Part shown: piece by piece, positions 1-8,857 of the stretch
Position numbering within the stretch: the stretch's first letter is position 1
How the letters are laid out: the number at the start of each line of letters is the position of its first letter
Source of the DNA: Vibrio rumoiensis
GTDB lineage: Bacteria > Pseudomonadota > Gammaproteobacteria > Enterobacterales > Vibrionaceae
DNA length: 64,000 nucleotides
Assembly (NCBI RefSeq): GCF_002218045.2
Contig: NZ_AP018686.1
Span: 868,001 to 932,000 of the forward strand
Direction of reading: 5' to 3'
Program-made: the position numbers and the translations under genes
The notes under the pieces: generated by a model
What the model was told of the DNA's origin: nothing
The model's input: the letters and a program-made list of their open reading frames with translations, nothing else
Databases searched by the model: none

Positions 1-1150
1 GCTGATCGACTTGCTGTTCTAACCACGCCAATAATTTTGGATTTTCAACATGAGAACCTAACTCAACATCCCCTTTCAAAAAGGCAATTGGCCATTCGGC
101 TAAGTGTTTCTGCCAACGCTTAAAATTGGTTTCTGTCATCCAGTGTGTTTTTAGCCACTGGGAAAACCAAGCGGTCTTTTGGGTTGGCGTCGTGACGAGT
201 GGAGAAATTTCAACCTGATGGCCTTCAACCGATTTAATAATATCTAAACCTAATTGATGGAAGGTCTGCACTTTTATCTGAGCACCTTGATCGCCAAACT
301 TTTCTTTGATGCGTTGTTGCATCTCTTTTGCTGCATCACGGCCAAAAGCCACTAATAGCATCTCTTCAGGCTGAGCTTGCCCACTCTGAAGTAGATAACC
401 TACTTTCGCCATCAACACACTGGTTTTACCCGACCCGGCTCCTGCCAAAATCAAGGTGTGATCATCATTTAATAGCACCGCTCGTTGTTGAGAAGCATTC
501 AGTGGTGAGCGTTCACATTCTTGAAAGAATGACTTCCACTCTATTTCTTGATTGGAAAGCCAAGTTTGGTTGCGTTGCTCTAATGAGGCTTTAGGGTGTG
601 TGAGCCAGCGTTTCAAACCACTCATTAAAGACGGTTTACTGTGTTGGAACTGACCATCGTCTTCCCATTCGTTATAACTTGGGAAAATATGTATCACTTC
701 CGGTAGTGACATGTCTTTTTTGGCAAGATCATCTGAAATCCCTTTCATCCAGAACTCAAGCGATGAATGTGTTAAATAACCGGGTTGATTCACTAGCTCT
801 TTTAGCTGTTGAAGCCAGCTTGGTAATAACTCCGCCAGAGATTCATTTTGGTTTAATTGCCAACGGCGGTATTCTCCTACGACACTTTGAGCAAAATGTT
901 GACAATCAACCCAAGGTAGGCCTTGAGCCAGCCATTGAATGTGTTCATCTTCCTCTTCTTCATGAGCATGAAAATATAAATTGCCCCAAATTAAACCACG
1001 CTCTACCGTTACCTCTCCATTCCAGGCGCCAAATGGGATCTGAAGCTCATCGGTTGGAGAAGATAAAATAATGCACTGATCTTTCACTTCAACTTGTTGG
1101 TATTCATCTTGAATGAAAAATTGAGCAAAACGGCTAGCGCTTAATTGCAT
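1..1150 (-). CDS. helD: DNA helicase IV (UvrD/Rep superfamily), 3' part cut by window edge
   Basis: An open frame reads leftwards from an ATG at 1148-1150 to the window start without a stop, so only the N-terminal ~383 residues are present. The protein begins MQLSASRFAQFF. About 220 residues in it has a Walker A motif, GAGSGKT, preceded by SPLNASQQRAV, which is the Q-motif region of superfamily 1A helicases. A long N-terminal extension before the ATPase core is characteristic of helicase IV (HelD) rather than UvrD or Rep. HelD is a 3'-5' ATP-dependent DNA helicase. It is divergent from the yccS-like gene. Identification as helD is from family knowledge plus the visible motif and is fairly secure; the C-terminal helicase motifs lie outside the window. 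Confidence 0.85.
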   Translation of the reverse strand, partial: MQLSASRFAQFFIQDEYQQVEVKDQCIILSSPTDELQIPFGAWNGEVTVERGLIWGNLYFHAHEEEEDEHIQWLAQGLPWVDCQHFAQSVVGEYRRWQLNQNESLAELLPSWLQQLKELVNQPGYLTHSSLEFWMKGISDDLAKKDMSLPEVIHIFPSYNEWEDDGQFQHSKPSLMSGLKRWLTHPKASLEQRNQTWLSNQEIEWKSFFQECERSPLNASQQRAVLLNDDHTLILAGAGSGKTSVLMAKVGYLLQSGQAQPEEMLLVAFGRDAAKEMQQRIKEKFGDQGAQIKVQTFHQLGLDIIKSVEGHQVEISPLVTTPTQKTAWFSQWLKTHWMTETNFKRWQKHLAEWPIAFLKGDVELGSHVENPKLLAWLEQQVDQ

Positions 1151-1408
1151 GAGTTTTCCTTATGCGATCAGTAAAATTTTGAATAAAAATATATCCCGAT
1201 ATTCTAACGGGTTTTAATGTGAAAGGAAGAGGGCTGAGGTCATCGCTTTTTCAAACTTACAATAAAACGAATAAAAATCCATCAGGCTGGCTCAAAACTT
1301 GCTTATAATCAAACAGAGAGAAGTTTTTTTGCTGTTATTACAAGAGAGTATAGTTTGAGTAAGTAAAGGCCTCTATACTGACAAGACTCTCTTTCTTCAG
1401 GAATATTA

Positions 1409-3625
1409 TTGCGCTTTATGACGAATTCGATGCAACAACTCCGACACTATTGGTCTGATAAAACGGTTAACTACTGTATTCGAATTCTTATCGCTCTATT
1501 AGGTGTGGTCTTACCTTGTTGGTATTACGGATACACTACCGAAATTACCTCGTTGATCTTAGGCATTATTGCCGCTGCCCTAGCAGAAACCGATGATAAC
1601 TTTATGGGCCGCATTCGGGCGCTTATATTAACTTTTATTTGCTTTGCGATTGCCTCCTTTTCAATCGAGATCCTATTTCCCTATCCACCACTGTTCGCCA
1701 TAGGCCTGTTCACTAGCACCTTTGGTTTTATTATGCTTGGTGCCATTGGCCCACGCTACGCCAGTATTGCCTTTGGTTCTTTATTAATCGCTATTTATAC
1801 CATGTTGGGGTATCACCTATACGACAACATTCTCTACCAACCCGCTCTGTTATTAGCGGGTGCAGCTTGGTATTACCTACTTTCAATGTTGTGGCAAATA
1901 TTCTGGCCAATGCAGCCAGTTCAACAAGGGTTAGCGAATGTATTCGAAGAATTGGCCAACTACCTAGAAGCCAAAAGCTCATTATTTCATCCGATATCGG
2001 GTCTAACGCCACAGCCTTACCGTATTTTAGAAAGTAAGTTGAACTCGACTACAGTTAATGCATTAAATCAAGCGAAAAGCACGTTACTCTCACGTTCTAA
2101 GCGTGGGCATGTGGATGGCCCAAGTGACCGTTATTTACAGTTGTATTTTTTAGCACAAGATATCCATGAACGTATCAGTTCAACTCATTACCGTTACCAA
2201 GATTTAGCCGAACACTTTTCGCGTAGTGATGTACTTTTTCGCTTCAAACATTTAATGCTGACACAGGCTAACGCCTGCCGAGATATCTCTGAGGCACTAG
2301 AAAGTGGAAAACAATATAAATACGATGGCGACTCCATTTTGGCACTCGATGAGCTGCAAGCCTCAATGCAATACCTTAAAGATCAAAATAAACCCGAATG
2401 GCGATACCCATTAAGCCAACTGTTCTACCTATTTAATAATATGGTGACGGTAGAAAAGCAGCTATCAAACGTCAGTAACCCTGATGCGTCTAAATTCACG
2501 CCAGAAAACACCAGCGACGAAGCGAACGATTACTCATTGCATGACACGACGGCTCATACACCAAAAGTGATGTGGCAACGCATTCGTAATAATTTACATC
2601 GTGATTCAATGCTGTTCCGCCATGCACTACGTATGTCGATTGTATTAACCGTGGGTTACGGGGTGATCCAAGGACTTGGATTAGAGCGTGGCTACTGGAT
2701 CATGTTAACCAGTCTCTTTGTCTGCCAACCAAACTTCAGTGCGACTCGCCAGAAACTGACCGCACGGGTTATCGGCACGATTGTCGGCTTACTCGTGGGC
2801 GTACCGCTGTTAACCTTATTCCCTTCACAAGAAAGCCAACTGGTCTTTTTGGTTATCTCTGGAACGCTATTCTTCGCTTTTAGAATGAATAATTACGGCT
2901 CCGCGACTGCCTTTATTACTCTCTTGGTCTTGTTTTGCTTTAATCAGCTCGGTGAAGGCTACGCGGTCATCCTACCCCGCCTTGCTGATACTTTAATTGG
3001 CTGTGGTTTGGCGGTATTTGCGGTGCGCTATATCCTGCCTGATTGGGAAGCGAAAAAATTGCACAGGGTGATGTCGGAAGCAATACAAGCCAATAAAAAT
3101 TATCTTGGTCAGATCATCGCTCAGTATCGTGTTGGTAAACGTGATGATGTGAATTATCGTCTAGCCCGACGCACCGCCCACACGATGGACTCGACCTTAA
3201 GTACGACCATCAGCAATATGCTGGCCGAACCGGATAAATACAAAAAAGCCATTGATGAAAGTTTCCGTTTCCTGACGCTTAACCACGCAATGCTCAGTTA
3301 TATCTCGGCACTAGGCGCGCACCGCAAACGTATTGATGATAAAGAAACCCACCGACTCATTTTAGAAGCGCATAAAGGGATTCACGAAAGCTTAGAGCAA
3401 CTTGAACAACAGCTTTATTATCAAAATGGCGATATCAACTTAGATACATTCAATAGTGAACTCGATAAGAAACTCAGTGAATGGCGTGAAGGCGATGAAG
3501 AAGCCGTACGTTTGATCTTACAACAGCTGCACTTAATCTATCGTATGCTGCCGGAGATGTATTCACTGGCAAATAAGTTTTCGGTGAGGCTACCTACGAC
3601 GGTGGCGAGTGTTGGTGAGGGATGA
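1409..3625 (+). CDS. yccS: YccS/FUSC-family inner membrane protein
   Basis: A 738-residue protein with two sets of hydrophobic segments: roughly residues 20-165 and 405-550, separated by a soluble domain and followed by a helical cytoplasmic tail. This duplicated arrangement matches the YccS/YhfK group of the FUSC (fusaric acid resistance-like) family, putative exporters of unknown substrate. The open frame starts with TTG at 1409, which has AGGA six bases upstream (1399-1402). An in-frame ATG at 1418 is the alternative, 15 bases from the same site. The length is close to E. coli YccS. The substrate cannot be read from the sequence. A related partial membrane protein lies at the far end of the window. 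Confidence 0.85.
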   Translation: MRFMTNSMQQLRHYWSDKTVNYCIRILIALLGVVLPCWYYGYTTEITSLILGIIAAALAETDDNFMGRIRALILTFICFAIASFSIEILFPYPPLFAIGLFTSTFGFIMLGAIGPRYASIAFGSLLIAIYTMLGYHLYDNILYQPALLLAGAAWYYLLSMLWQIFWPMQPVQQGLANVFEELANYLEAKSSLFHPISGLTPQPYRILESKLNSTTVNALNQAKSTLLSRSKRGHVDGPSDRYLQLYFLAQDIHERISSTHYRYQDLAEHFSRSDVLFRFKHLMLTQANACRDISEALESGKQYKYDGDSILALDELQASMQYLKDQNKPEWRYPLSQLFYLFNNMVTVEKQLSNVSNPDASKFTPENTSDEANDYSLHDTTAHTPKVMWQRIRNNLHRDSMLFRHALRMSIVLTVGYGVIQGLGLERGYWIMLTSLFVCQPNFSATRQKLTARVIGTIVGLLVGVPLLTLFPSQESQLVFLVISGTLFFAFRMNNYGSATAFITLLVLFCFNQLGEGYAVILPRLADTLIGCGLAVFAVRYILPDWEAKKLHRVMSEAIQANKNYLGQIIAQYRVGKRDDVNYRLARRTAHTMDSTLSTTISNMLAEPDKYKKAIDESFRFLTLNHAMLSYISALGAHRKRIDDKETHRLILEAHKGIHESLEQLEQQLYYQNGDINLDTFNSELDKKLSEWREGDEEAVRLILQQLHLIYRMLPEMYSLANKFSVRLPTTVASVGEG

Positions 3626-3720
3626 TTTAGCAAACCATTTAACACCCACAAAACAGCACCATGACACTTTTGATTTAGTCATGTACAATTTAGTTATAAT
3701 TCATTAAAAGGAGTATAGGT

Positions 3721-3873
3721 ATGTCACAAGCATCGAATTCTACAAAGCGTAAAACAAAATTTGCTCCGAACTTTGAAAATTTTAAAACTAGTCTAAGCTA
3801 CGAAGGGTTATCTTTTAAAGAAAAATCAAAAGCTCCATCGATTGCAGAACTTAAACAAAAGTATGCGAGATAA
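3721..3873 (+). CDS. Small Fic antitoxin (YhfG/VbhA-like)
   Basis: A 50-residue reading frame, too short for most ORF cut-offs: ATG at 3721, TAA at 3871-3873, with AAGGAG about 8 bases upstream. It overlaps the start of the fic gene by 11 bases, the usual layout of a translationally coupled antitoxin-toxin pair. It contains S24-L-S-Y-E28-G29, which fits the (S/T)xxxE(G/N) inhibitory-helix motif of class I Fic antitoxins; in that family the Glu blocks the ATP gamma-phosphate site of the toxin. The N-terminus is basic (KRKTK). The role is inferred from motif, size and position. TATAAT at about 3694-3701 is a plausible -10 element. Confidence 0.75.
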   Translation: MSQASNSTKRKTKFAPNFENFKTSLSYEGLSFKEKSKAPSIAELKQKYAR

Positions 3874-4459
3874 ATACGGTACCGAACACGATAAATATTG
3901 TTATAACGACTCTGATGTTTTAATAAATCGTTTAAATATTCGTGATCTCGATAGGTTGGCAGAAGCTGAAACTGCTTTCACTATGCAACGATATCTTGCA
4001 TATCAAAGTAATGTCGTTGAATTACAGCAACTCAATTTTAGCCACCTCAAATTTCTACATAGTTACTTATTCCAAGATCTCTTTGACTGGGCTGGTCAAG
4101 TTCGCGAAATAGATATATCAAAAGGAAGTACTCGATTTTGTACAGTTTCACGAATTGAACCTGAAGCAAAAAAATTATTCGATACCATCCCACATCTAAC
4201 TAATGTAAGCCCTCCAGATTTAGTCCCTGAACTAGCCAACTTATTTTGTGAATTAAACCTACTTCATCCATTTAGAGAAGGTAACGGTCGTACTTTGCGT
4301 TTTTTCTTCGAAGAGCTAACGTTTATTCTAGGTTACGACATTGAGTGGCCGAAAATCTCACAGCAAGAATGGGTGGATGCAAACATTGCAGGAGTAGCAC
4401 TAGATCTAAATCCATTAATTGCTATCTTTAATTCTGCTCTTCGTGATAGCAATAACTAA
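3863..4459 (+). CDS. fic: Fic domain protein (AMPylating toxin)
   Basis: A 198-residue Fic/DOC protein. The canonical active-site loop HPFREGNGRTLR begins at about residue 135, with all consensus residues (HxFxxGNGRxxR) intact, so adenylyl-transfer activity is expected. The upstream segment around FDWAGQVREIDISKG is also typical of bacterial Fic proteins. The frame can be opened by TTG at 3842, but ATG at 3863 matches the family N-terminus and gives the short overlap with the antitoxin gene. There is no in-protein inhibitory helix at either end, consistent with class I, where inhibition comes from the separate antitoxin. Fic toxins of this type AMPylate target proteins such as type II topoisomerases; the target here is unknown. 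Confidence 0.88.
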   Translation: MRDKYGTEHDKYCYNDSDVLINRLNIRDLDRLAEAETAFTMQRYLAYQSNVVELQQLNFSHLKFLHSYLFQDLFDWAGQVREIDISKGSTRFCTVSRIEPEAKKLFDTIPHLTNVSPPDLVPELANLFCELNLLHPFREGNGRTLRFFFEELTFILGYDIEWPKISQQEWVDANIAGVALDLNPLIAIFNSALRDSNN

Positions 4460-4477
4460 TCTATATTGCCGAAAACA

Positions 4478-5416
4478 CTACTCACTAAAAAACCTCAACA
4501 TTTCTCGATAATGTCGCTCTGCTTTATCGCGCTCAATTAATTGAAACTGAACTCTCGAAGCCGGAGGGCATTGGGCGAGCTTGTTGATACTCATCCGAGT
4601 CAAGCAACCGATTTTAGGGTAACCGCCGATGGTTTGATGATCAGCCATTAGTACAATGGGTTGACCATCGGCAGGAATTTGAATCGCACCTAACGCTATG
4701 CCTTCAGAAATTAAACTGTCACCATCATAGTCAATCTTGTCACCTGATAATCGGTAACCCATGCGATCGCTGTGTGGGCTGACGGTATATACGCCGTTAA
4801 AAAGCCGCTGACGAGCAACTTTAGAAAACTGCTCATATTGGTAACTAGGAATCATATCGAGTATGCAAGAATTCGTGGTTACGGTTACTTCTGGGTATTG
4901 CGGAATGTACTCAATTGGCACTTGGCGCAGTAGAGTATGCTCGGTTGCGTGGTAAGCAATGTCATCTCCTTTGGTTAACGGTTCACCTCGACGATGTAAT
5001 CCCCCCATTTCATCACGCATGACCGTAGAACAACTTGCTAATACTTGGCTTACTTTAAAACCATCTTGAATAGCTAGATATGCGCGCATGCCTTGTCGTG
5101 CTGTTTTACATTTTAATATCGATCCGGCTTTAACATGATAGCTGGCCCAAGGCTGGATCAGCTCACCATCAAGCTCAGCACGCATATCCGCACCGGTAAG
5201 CGCGATTTGTGTCGGTTGGCTAAACTCGCATTGAAACAAACCTAAAGTAATCTCTATTTGCGCGGCATTCACATCATTATTGAGTAGATGATTCGCCCAA
5301 CGAAAAGCATGTTCATCCATTGGCCCACCGACTGCTGCACCTATTCCTTGAAAGCCCATCCGTCCAGTATCTTGCAATAAGCTTAATGGGCCCGCATTAA
5401 GTACTTTTAATGTCAT
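4478..5416 (-). CDS. pxpC: 5-oxoprolinase subunit C (biotin-dependent carboxyltransferase family)
   Basis: A 312-residue protein of the KipA/allophanate hydrolase subunit 2 family, beginning MTLKVLNAGPLSLLQDTGRMGFQGIG and carrying GGPMDEHAFRWAN early and QPIVLMADHQTIGGYP late, both hallmarks of PxpC. With PxpA and PxpB it forms the prokaryotic ATP-dependent 5-oxoprolinase that opens 5-oxoproline to glutamate. Its start codon overlaps the pxpB stop (ATGA type, 5413-5416), so the two are translationally coupled. pxpA, which usually accompanies them, is not adjacent in this window. Confidence 0.88.
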   Translation of the reverse strand: MTLKVLNAGPLSLLQDTGRMGFQGIGAAVGGPMDEHAFRWANHLLNNDVNAAQIEITLGLFQCEFSQPTQIALTGADMRAELDGELIQPWASYHVKAGSILKCKTARQGMRAYLAIQDGFKVSQVLASCSTVMRDEMGGLHRRGEPLTKGDDIAYHATEHTLLRQVPIEYIPQYPEVTVTTNSCILDMIPSYQYEQFSKVARQRLFNGVYTVSPHSDRMGYRLSGDKIDYDGDSLISEGIALGAIQIPADGQPIVLMADHQTIGGYPKIGCLTRMSINKLAQCPPASRVQFQLIERDKAERHYREMLRFFSE

Positions 5417-6135
5417 GATTTCGCCCTCTTATTCGTATCAAGCAGCCCAACGGTATCAAGCTCTCCGCCCATATCGATAAACTGCTGACGTGAGATAGCT
5501 TTAAAACAAACTTGTGCGCCAATATGGAAAAATGACAAGTTATCTCGTTCAAAATCCACCAGCGAGATTGGGGTGCGGCCAATAATATGCCAACCACCGG
5601 GTGATGTTTTGGGATAGACGGCCGTTTGCTGCCCTGCGATTGCCACACTACCTTTGGGTACTCGTGCCCGTGGAGTGCTTTTTCTCGGTATTTGCAAGCG
5701 ACGATCTAGATTGCCTAAATAAGCAAAGCCCGGTGCAAACCCAATCGCATAAACACGGTAATTTGCCTGACTATGTATTTCTGTAACGTCTGACCATGAC
5801 AAACCACTATGGGCACAAACTTCAGCCGCATCTAACGCCACTTCTTCGCCATAATAAACCGGTAATTCGATGTCTAAATGCGGTAACGACATGGAGGCAG
5901 AAAGAGGCTGATTAAGTAACGCTTCGACTTGCTGCTGAAAGTCATTCATGTTCGTTTGTAAGATATCGACGGTAATGAGAATTGAATGATAGGAGGGAAT
6001 CGCATCCAGAATAACATTACCCAGCGAGCTTTGCAGAACATAGAGAGCTTGAGTCACTTTCTCTGACGTTTCAGTATCGATGGTGTTCGTAAAATACACC
6101 ATGATGGTATTCTCACTGATTATTTGTGTTTTCAT
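5413..6135 (-). CDS. pxpB: 5-oxoprolinase subunit B (KipI family)
   Basis: A 240-residue protein of the allophanate hydrolase subunit 1/KipI family. The diagnostic stretch YAIGFAPGFAYLGNLD followed by the RKSTPRARVPKGSVAIAG region is present, as is the GGWHIIGRTP segment near the C-terminus. It partners with PxpC in 5-oxoprolinase. It is the first gene of a two-gene leftward operon and is divergent from the FrnE-like gene across about 110 bp. A PxpB function is more likely than B. subtilis-type kinase inhibition because of the intact downstream pxpC. Confidence 0.88.
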   Translation of the reverse strand: MKTQIISENTIMVYFTNTIDTETSEKVTQALYVLQSSLGNVILDAIPSYHSILITVDILQTNMNDFQQQVEALLNQPLSASMSLPHLDIELPVYYGEEVALDAAEVCAHSGLSWSDVTEIHSQANYRVYAIGFAPGFAYLGNLDRRLQIPRKSTPRARVPKGSVAIAGQQTAVYPKTSPGGWHIIGRTPISLVDFERDNLSFFHIGAQVCFKAISRQQFIDMGGELDTVGLLDTNKRAKS

Positions 6136-6244
6136 GCCATTCCTTGCCTTTTATTCGCCACCCGACGAGATCACTTACAACTTGACTGTAGCATTGGATC
6201 TTTCATAATGAATCGAATTTTAAAATTTCCGACAAGGTAGTGGT

Positions 6245-6898
6245 ATGTCTAATTCGAAACTCAAAATTGATATTATTTCCGACGTGGTCTGTCCATGGTG
6301 CGTCATTGGGGTTAAACACCTTAAAGATGCCGTAGTTAAAAACAACTGGCAAGATCGTATCGATATTGAATGGTATCCGTTTGAGCTAAATCCAGATATG
6401 CCGCCAGAAGGCGAAAATTTACGTGAACATATTGCAAGAAAATATGGCGCATCAGCCGAAGAAAGTGAACAAAACCGCCAACGTTTAATCGAGTTTGGAA
6501 AATCTGTCGGCTTCGAGTTTAACTTTACTGATGAAACCCGAATCTACAATACTCGCCAATGCCATATTCTATTAGATTACGCCCACTCAGTAGGCTTACA
6601 AACTCAGTTGAAAATCGCCCTTTTTACCGCTTATTTTACTGATGGCAAAAACATTTCAGATACGGATGTATTACTGGATATCGGTGAAAAAGTTGGCTTA
6701 GAAGTCGATGAAATGATCGCCTACCTGCATGATACTGCCGAGCACGATAAAATTGATGTTATTGAAGACCAATGGCATGAAATGGAAATTTCTGGTGTAC
6801 CAACCATGATATTTAATGGTGAACAAGGACTCACAGGGGCACAAAGCGTAGAAAGTTACGAAGAAATGCTAAAGCAGTACTTATCTGACGAGAAATAA
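6245..6898 (+). CDS. DsbA-family oxidoreductase, FrnE-like
   Basis: A 217-residue thioredoxin-fold protein with an N-terminal VVCPWCVIG active site (C16 and C19), the internal helical insertion of DSBA-like proteins and a C-terminal cis-proline loop SGVPTMIFNG. The length and the CPWC motif match the FrnE/2-hydroxychromene-2-carboxylate isomerase-like group. There is no signal peptide, so a cytoplasmic thiol-disulfide role is expected. It is a single gene with an AAGG-type ribosome site before ATG 6245, followed by a strong terminator. Confidence 0.85.
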   Translation: MSNSKLKIDIISDVVCPWCVIGVKHLKDAVVKNNWQDRIDIEWYPFELNPDMPPEGENLREHIARKYGASAEESEQNRQRLIEFGKSVGFEFNFTDETRIYNTRQCHILLDYAHSVGLQTQLKIALFTAYFTDGKNISDTDVLLDIGEKVGLEVDEMIAYLHDTAEHDKIDVIEDQWHEMEISGVPTMIFNGEQGLTGAQSVESYEEMLKQYLSDEK

Positions 6899-6992
6899 AC
6901 CTCATACAAATTAGCTCCAACTAATCTATTCCATGGGGATGTTATAACCTCTACAAGGTGTTTAATAACCCACCATGCTTTCATAGATATAT

Positions 6993-7045
6993 AAAAACGC
7001 CCTTACTGGTCACTCGCTCTCGTCGAGGCCAATAAGGGCGTTTTT
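6993..7045. terminator. Bidirectional rho-independent terminator
   Basis: Perfect 13-bp inverted repeat AAAAACGCCCTTA (6993-7005) and TAAGGGCGTTTTT (7033-7045), with a 27-base loop that can itself pair partly. It lies between the convergent FrnE-like gene and the GMC oxidoreductase gene, so it serves both. Confidence 0.85.
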
Positions 7046-7066
7046 ATTAGATTAATGTTAATTCAG

Positions 7067-8794
7067 CTACGCTTGTTGTTGCATCATCGCGATCAAATCC
7101 CCCGAACCTTTTAGCTTGGAGACTTGACCTACCAATGGTTCAGAGAAATGAATCGGTTTAATTTTATCTGCGCGTTCTTGGTTAAATACTGGCACACGAC
7201 TCATCGCATATTCAGATAGAGCTGTAATGGTTAACGACGGATTCACCCCTAAGTTGCCAGGAATAATAGAACCATCAATCACTCTCAGGTTTTTATAACC
7301 AAAAACTTCACCGCCTTCATTAACAACGCCATTTTCAGCACTGGAACCAATGGCAACACCACTCATAATATGGGCCGTCATTGGCGCCCCGGTTAATATC
7401 TCAGCTAATGCAGATCCCGGCTCGCCACCCAGTTTTTCTGAATAGATCTTCGTTGCTTTCTCTGCTGCTGGAAATGATACTTTGAGAGGTGTATCCCCTT
7501 CATTTTGCACAAAAGTGATGCCTTTTTTAAAGCCTCGATACCATTTTCTTCGCCATTCAAAATGAACAAACGCTTCTGATTTTTGCATCACTAATAACAA
7601 AATTGAGTTCACAGCCTTCCCTTTCGGTCTCAACACTTTGAAAGTTTTAACCGGGTGCAATAGGGTGTTTTTCAGCATTTTTGCTATTCGAGTAATCCCT
7701 TGCCCCGTAACCATAGGGACATATGGTAGATACAGCCACGTACCATCTGAGCCTTCACGGAAGCGGGTGATTTCAACGTTCGTCGTCTGATCCACTGAGA
7801 TAAATGAACTGATACTCACGCCCTCACTCACCTTGGCATTCATGTTATTTGCTGTCGTTAATGTTTCTGAGTTAGTTCGAACTTCTTGACCTAAATTTTT
7901 CGAGATATTCGGTAGCGTTTTAAGCTGATCTCTCATGCGAAGCAATAGAGGAATCGTCCCCATCACGCCCGCTGACACAACAACACCGCGCGTGCGAATC
8001 GTGTATTCTCGCTTACCGCTATCGTTGCTTTCTTTGACAGTGATTAAATATCCATCACTGCCATCTTTGCTGCCTAATGGTTCAATTTTGGTCACGGTCG
8101 ATTCTGGGCGAATTTCCGCCCCGTTACGTTCAGCAAAATACAGATAGTTTTTCATTAAAGTATTTTTAGCATTATAACGACACCCTATAATGCAACTGCC
8201 ACATAACTTACAGGTTGAGCGCTCTGGGCCATCACCATTAAAGTAAGGATCTTTAAATGATTGCCCAAACTTGCCGTCCGATTGAGGAAAGAAAACGCCG
8301 GTATCAACGGTTTTGAAACTATCGCCGTACCCCATCTCCTCTGCCACTTCCTTTAACGTATCATCCGCAATATTAGTGTATTCATTATGCGTCGTTCCCA
8401 ACATACGCTGAGCCAATGAGTAGTAAGGCGCCAATGTGTCTTTCCAATCAGAACGTGTTTTACTCCAAGCGGGAGATGAAAACACTTCATCTTCAGGAAT
8501 AAGATGAACATTGGCATACACTTGGGAGCCCCCACCCACACCAATGCCATGAATAATGGCCGCTTTATTGGTGTAACTAAACTTCGTCACGCCCTTCCAA
8601 CCGATTTGAGGCATCCACATATAATTCTTTTTATCTAAATTGGTTTTCGCAAAATCTTTATCATTGCGGCGCTTCCCCATTTCTAAAATAAGGACACGGT
8701 GACCTTTTTCAGTTAAGCGTAATGCGCTGACTGAGCCACCGAAGCCTGAACCAATAATGACTTGGTCAAAATCAAAGTTATCATGTTCCATCAT
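7067..8794 (-). CDS. GMC-family FAD-dependent oxidoreductase (cholesterol oxidase/alcohol dehydrogenase-like)
   Basis: A 575-residue protein with an N-terminal dinucleotide-binding motif GSGFGGSVSALRL (about residues 15-27), HGIGVGGGSQVYANV (about 82-96), and a C-terminal GMC signature region with the catalytic area GVNPSLTITALSEYAM. A cysteine cluster C195-x2-C198-x2-C201-x3-C205 sits before the NAKNTLMKNYL segment, as in other bacterial membrane-associated GMC enzymes. It probably oxidises an alcohol or sterol to an aldehyde or ketone. The gene follows the aldehyde dehydrogenase gene on the same strand (64 bp gap), so alcohol to aldehyde to acid is a coherent pathway. GAGG lies just before tandem ATG codons. 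Confidence 0.82.
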   Translation of the reverse strand: MMEHDNFDFDQVIIGSGFGGSVSALRLTEKGHRVLILEMGKRRNDKDFAKTNLDKKNYMWMPQIGWKGVTKFSYTNKAAIIHGIGVGGGSQVYANVHLIPEDEVFSSPAWSKTRSDWKDTLAPYYSLAQRMLGTTHNEYTNIADDTLKEVAEEMGYGDSFKTVDTGVFFPQSDGKFGQSFKDPYFNGDGPERSTCKLCGSCIIGCRYNAKNTLMKNYLYFAERNGAEIRPESTVTKIEPLGSKDGSDGYLITVKESNDSGKREYTIRTRGVVVSAGVMGTIPLLLRMRDQLKTLPNISKNLGQEVRTNSETLTTANNMNAKVSEGVSISSFISVDQTTNVEITRFREGSDGTWLYLPYVPMVTGQGITRIAKMLKNTLLHPVKTFKVLRPKGKAVNSILLLVMQKSEAFVHFEWRRKWYRGFKKGITFVQNEGDTPLKVSFPAAEKATKIYSEKLGGEPGSALAEILTGAPMTAHIMSGVAIGSSAENGVVNEGGEVFGYKNLRVIDGSIIPGNLGVNPSLTITALSEYAMSRVPVFNQERADKIKPIHFSEPLVGQVSKLKGSGDLIAMMQQQA

Positions 8795-8857
8795 ATTGCC
8801 TCATCCTTTTGTTTCTTATTGTTTTTATTATTAGTTTTGTTTCAGGTATTGGTTTTT

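Noticed and set aside
3680..3692. ATGTACAATTT before the Fic antitoxin, resembling the GntR sites
   Set aside because: Only one half-site matches and the location has no functional link to the GntR regulator.
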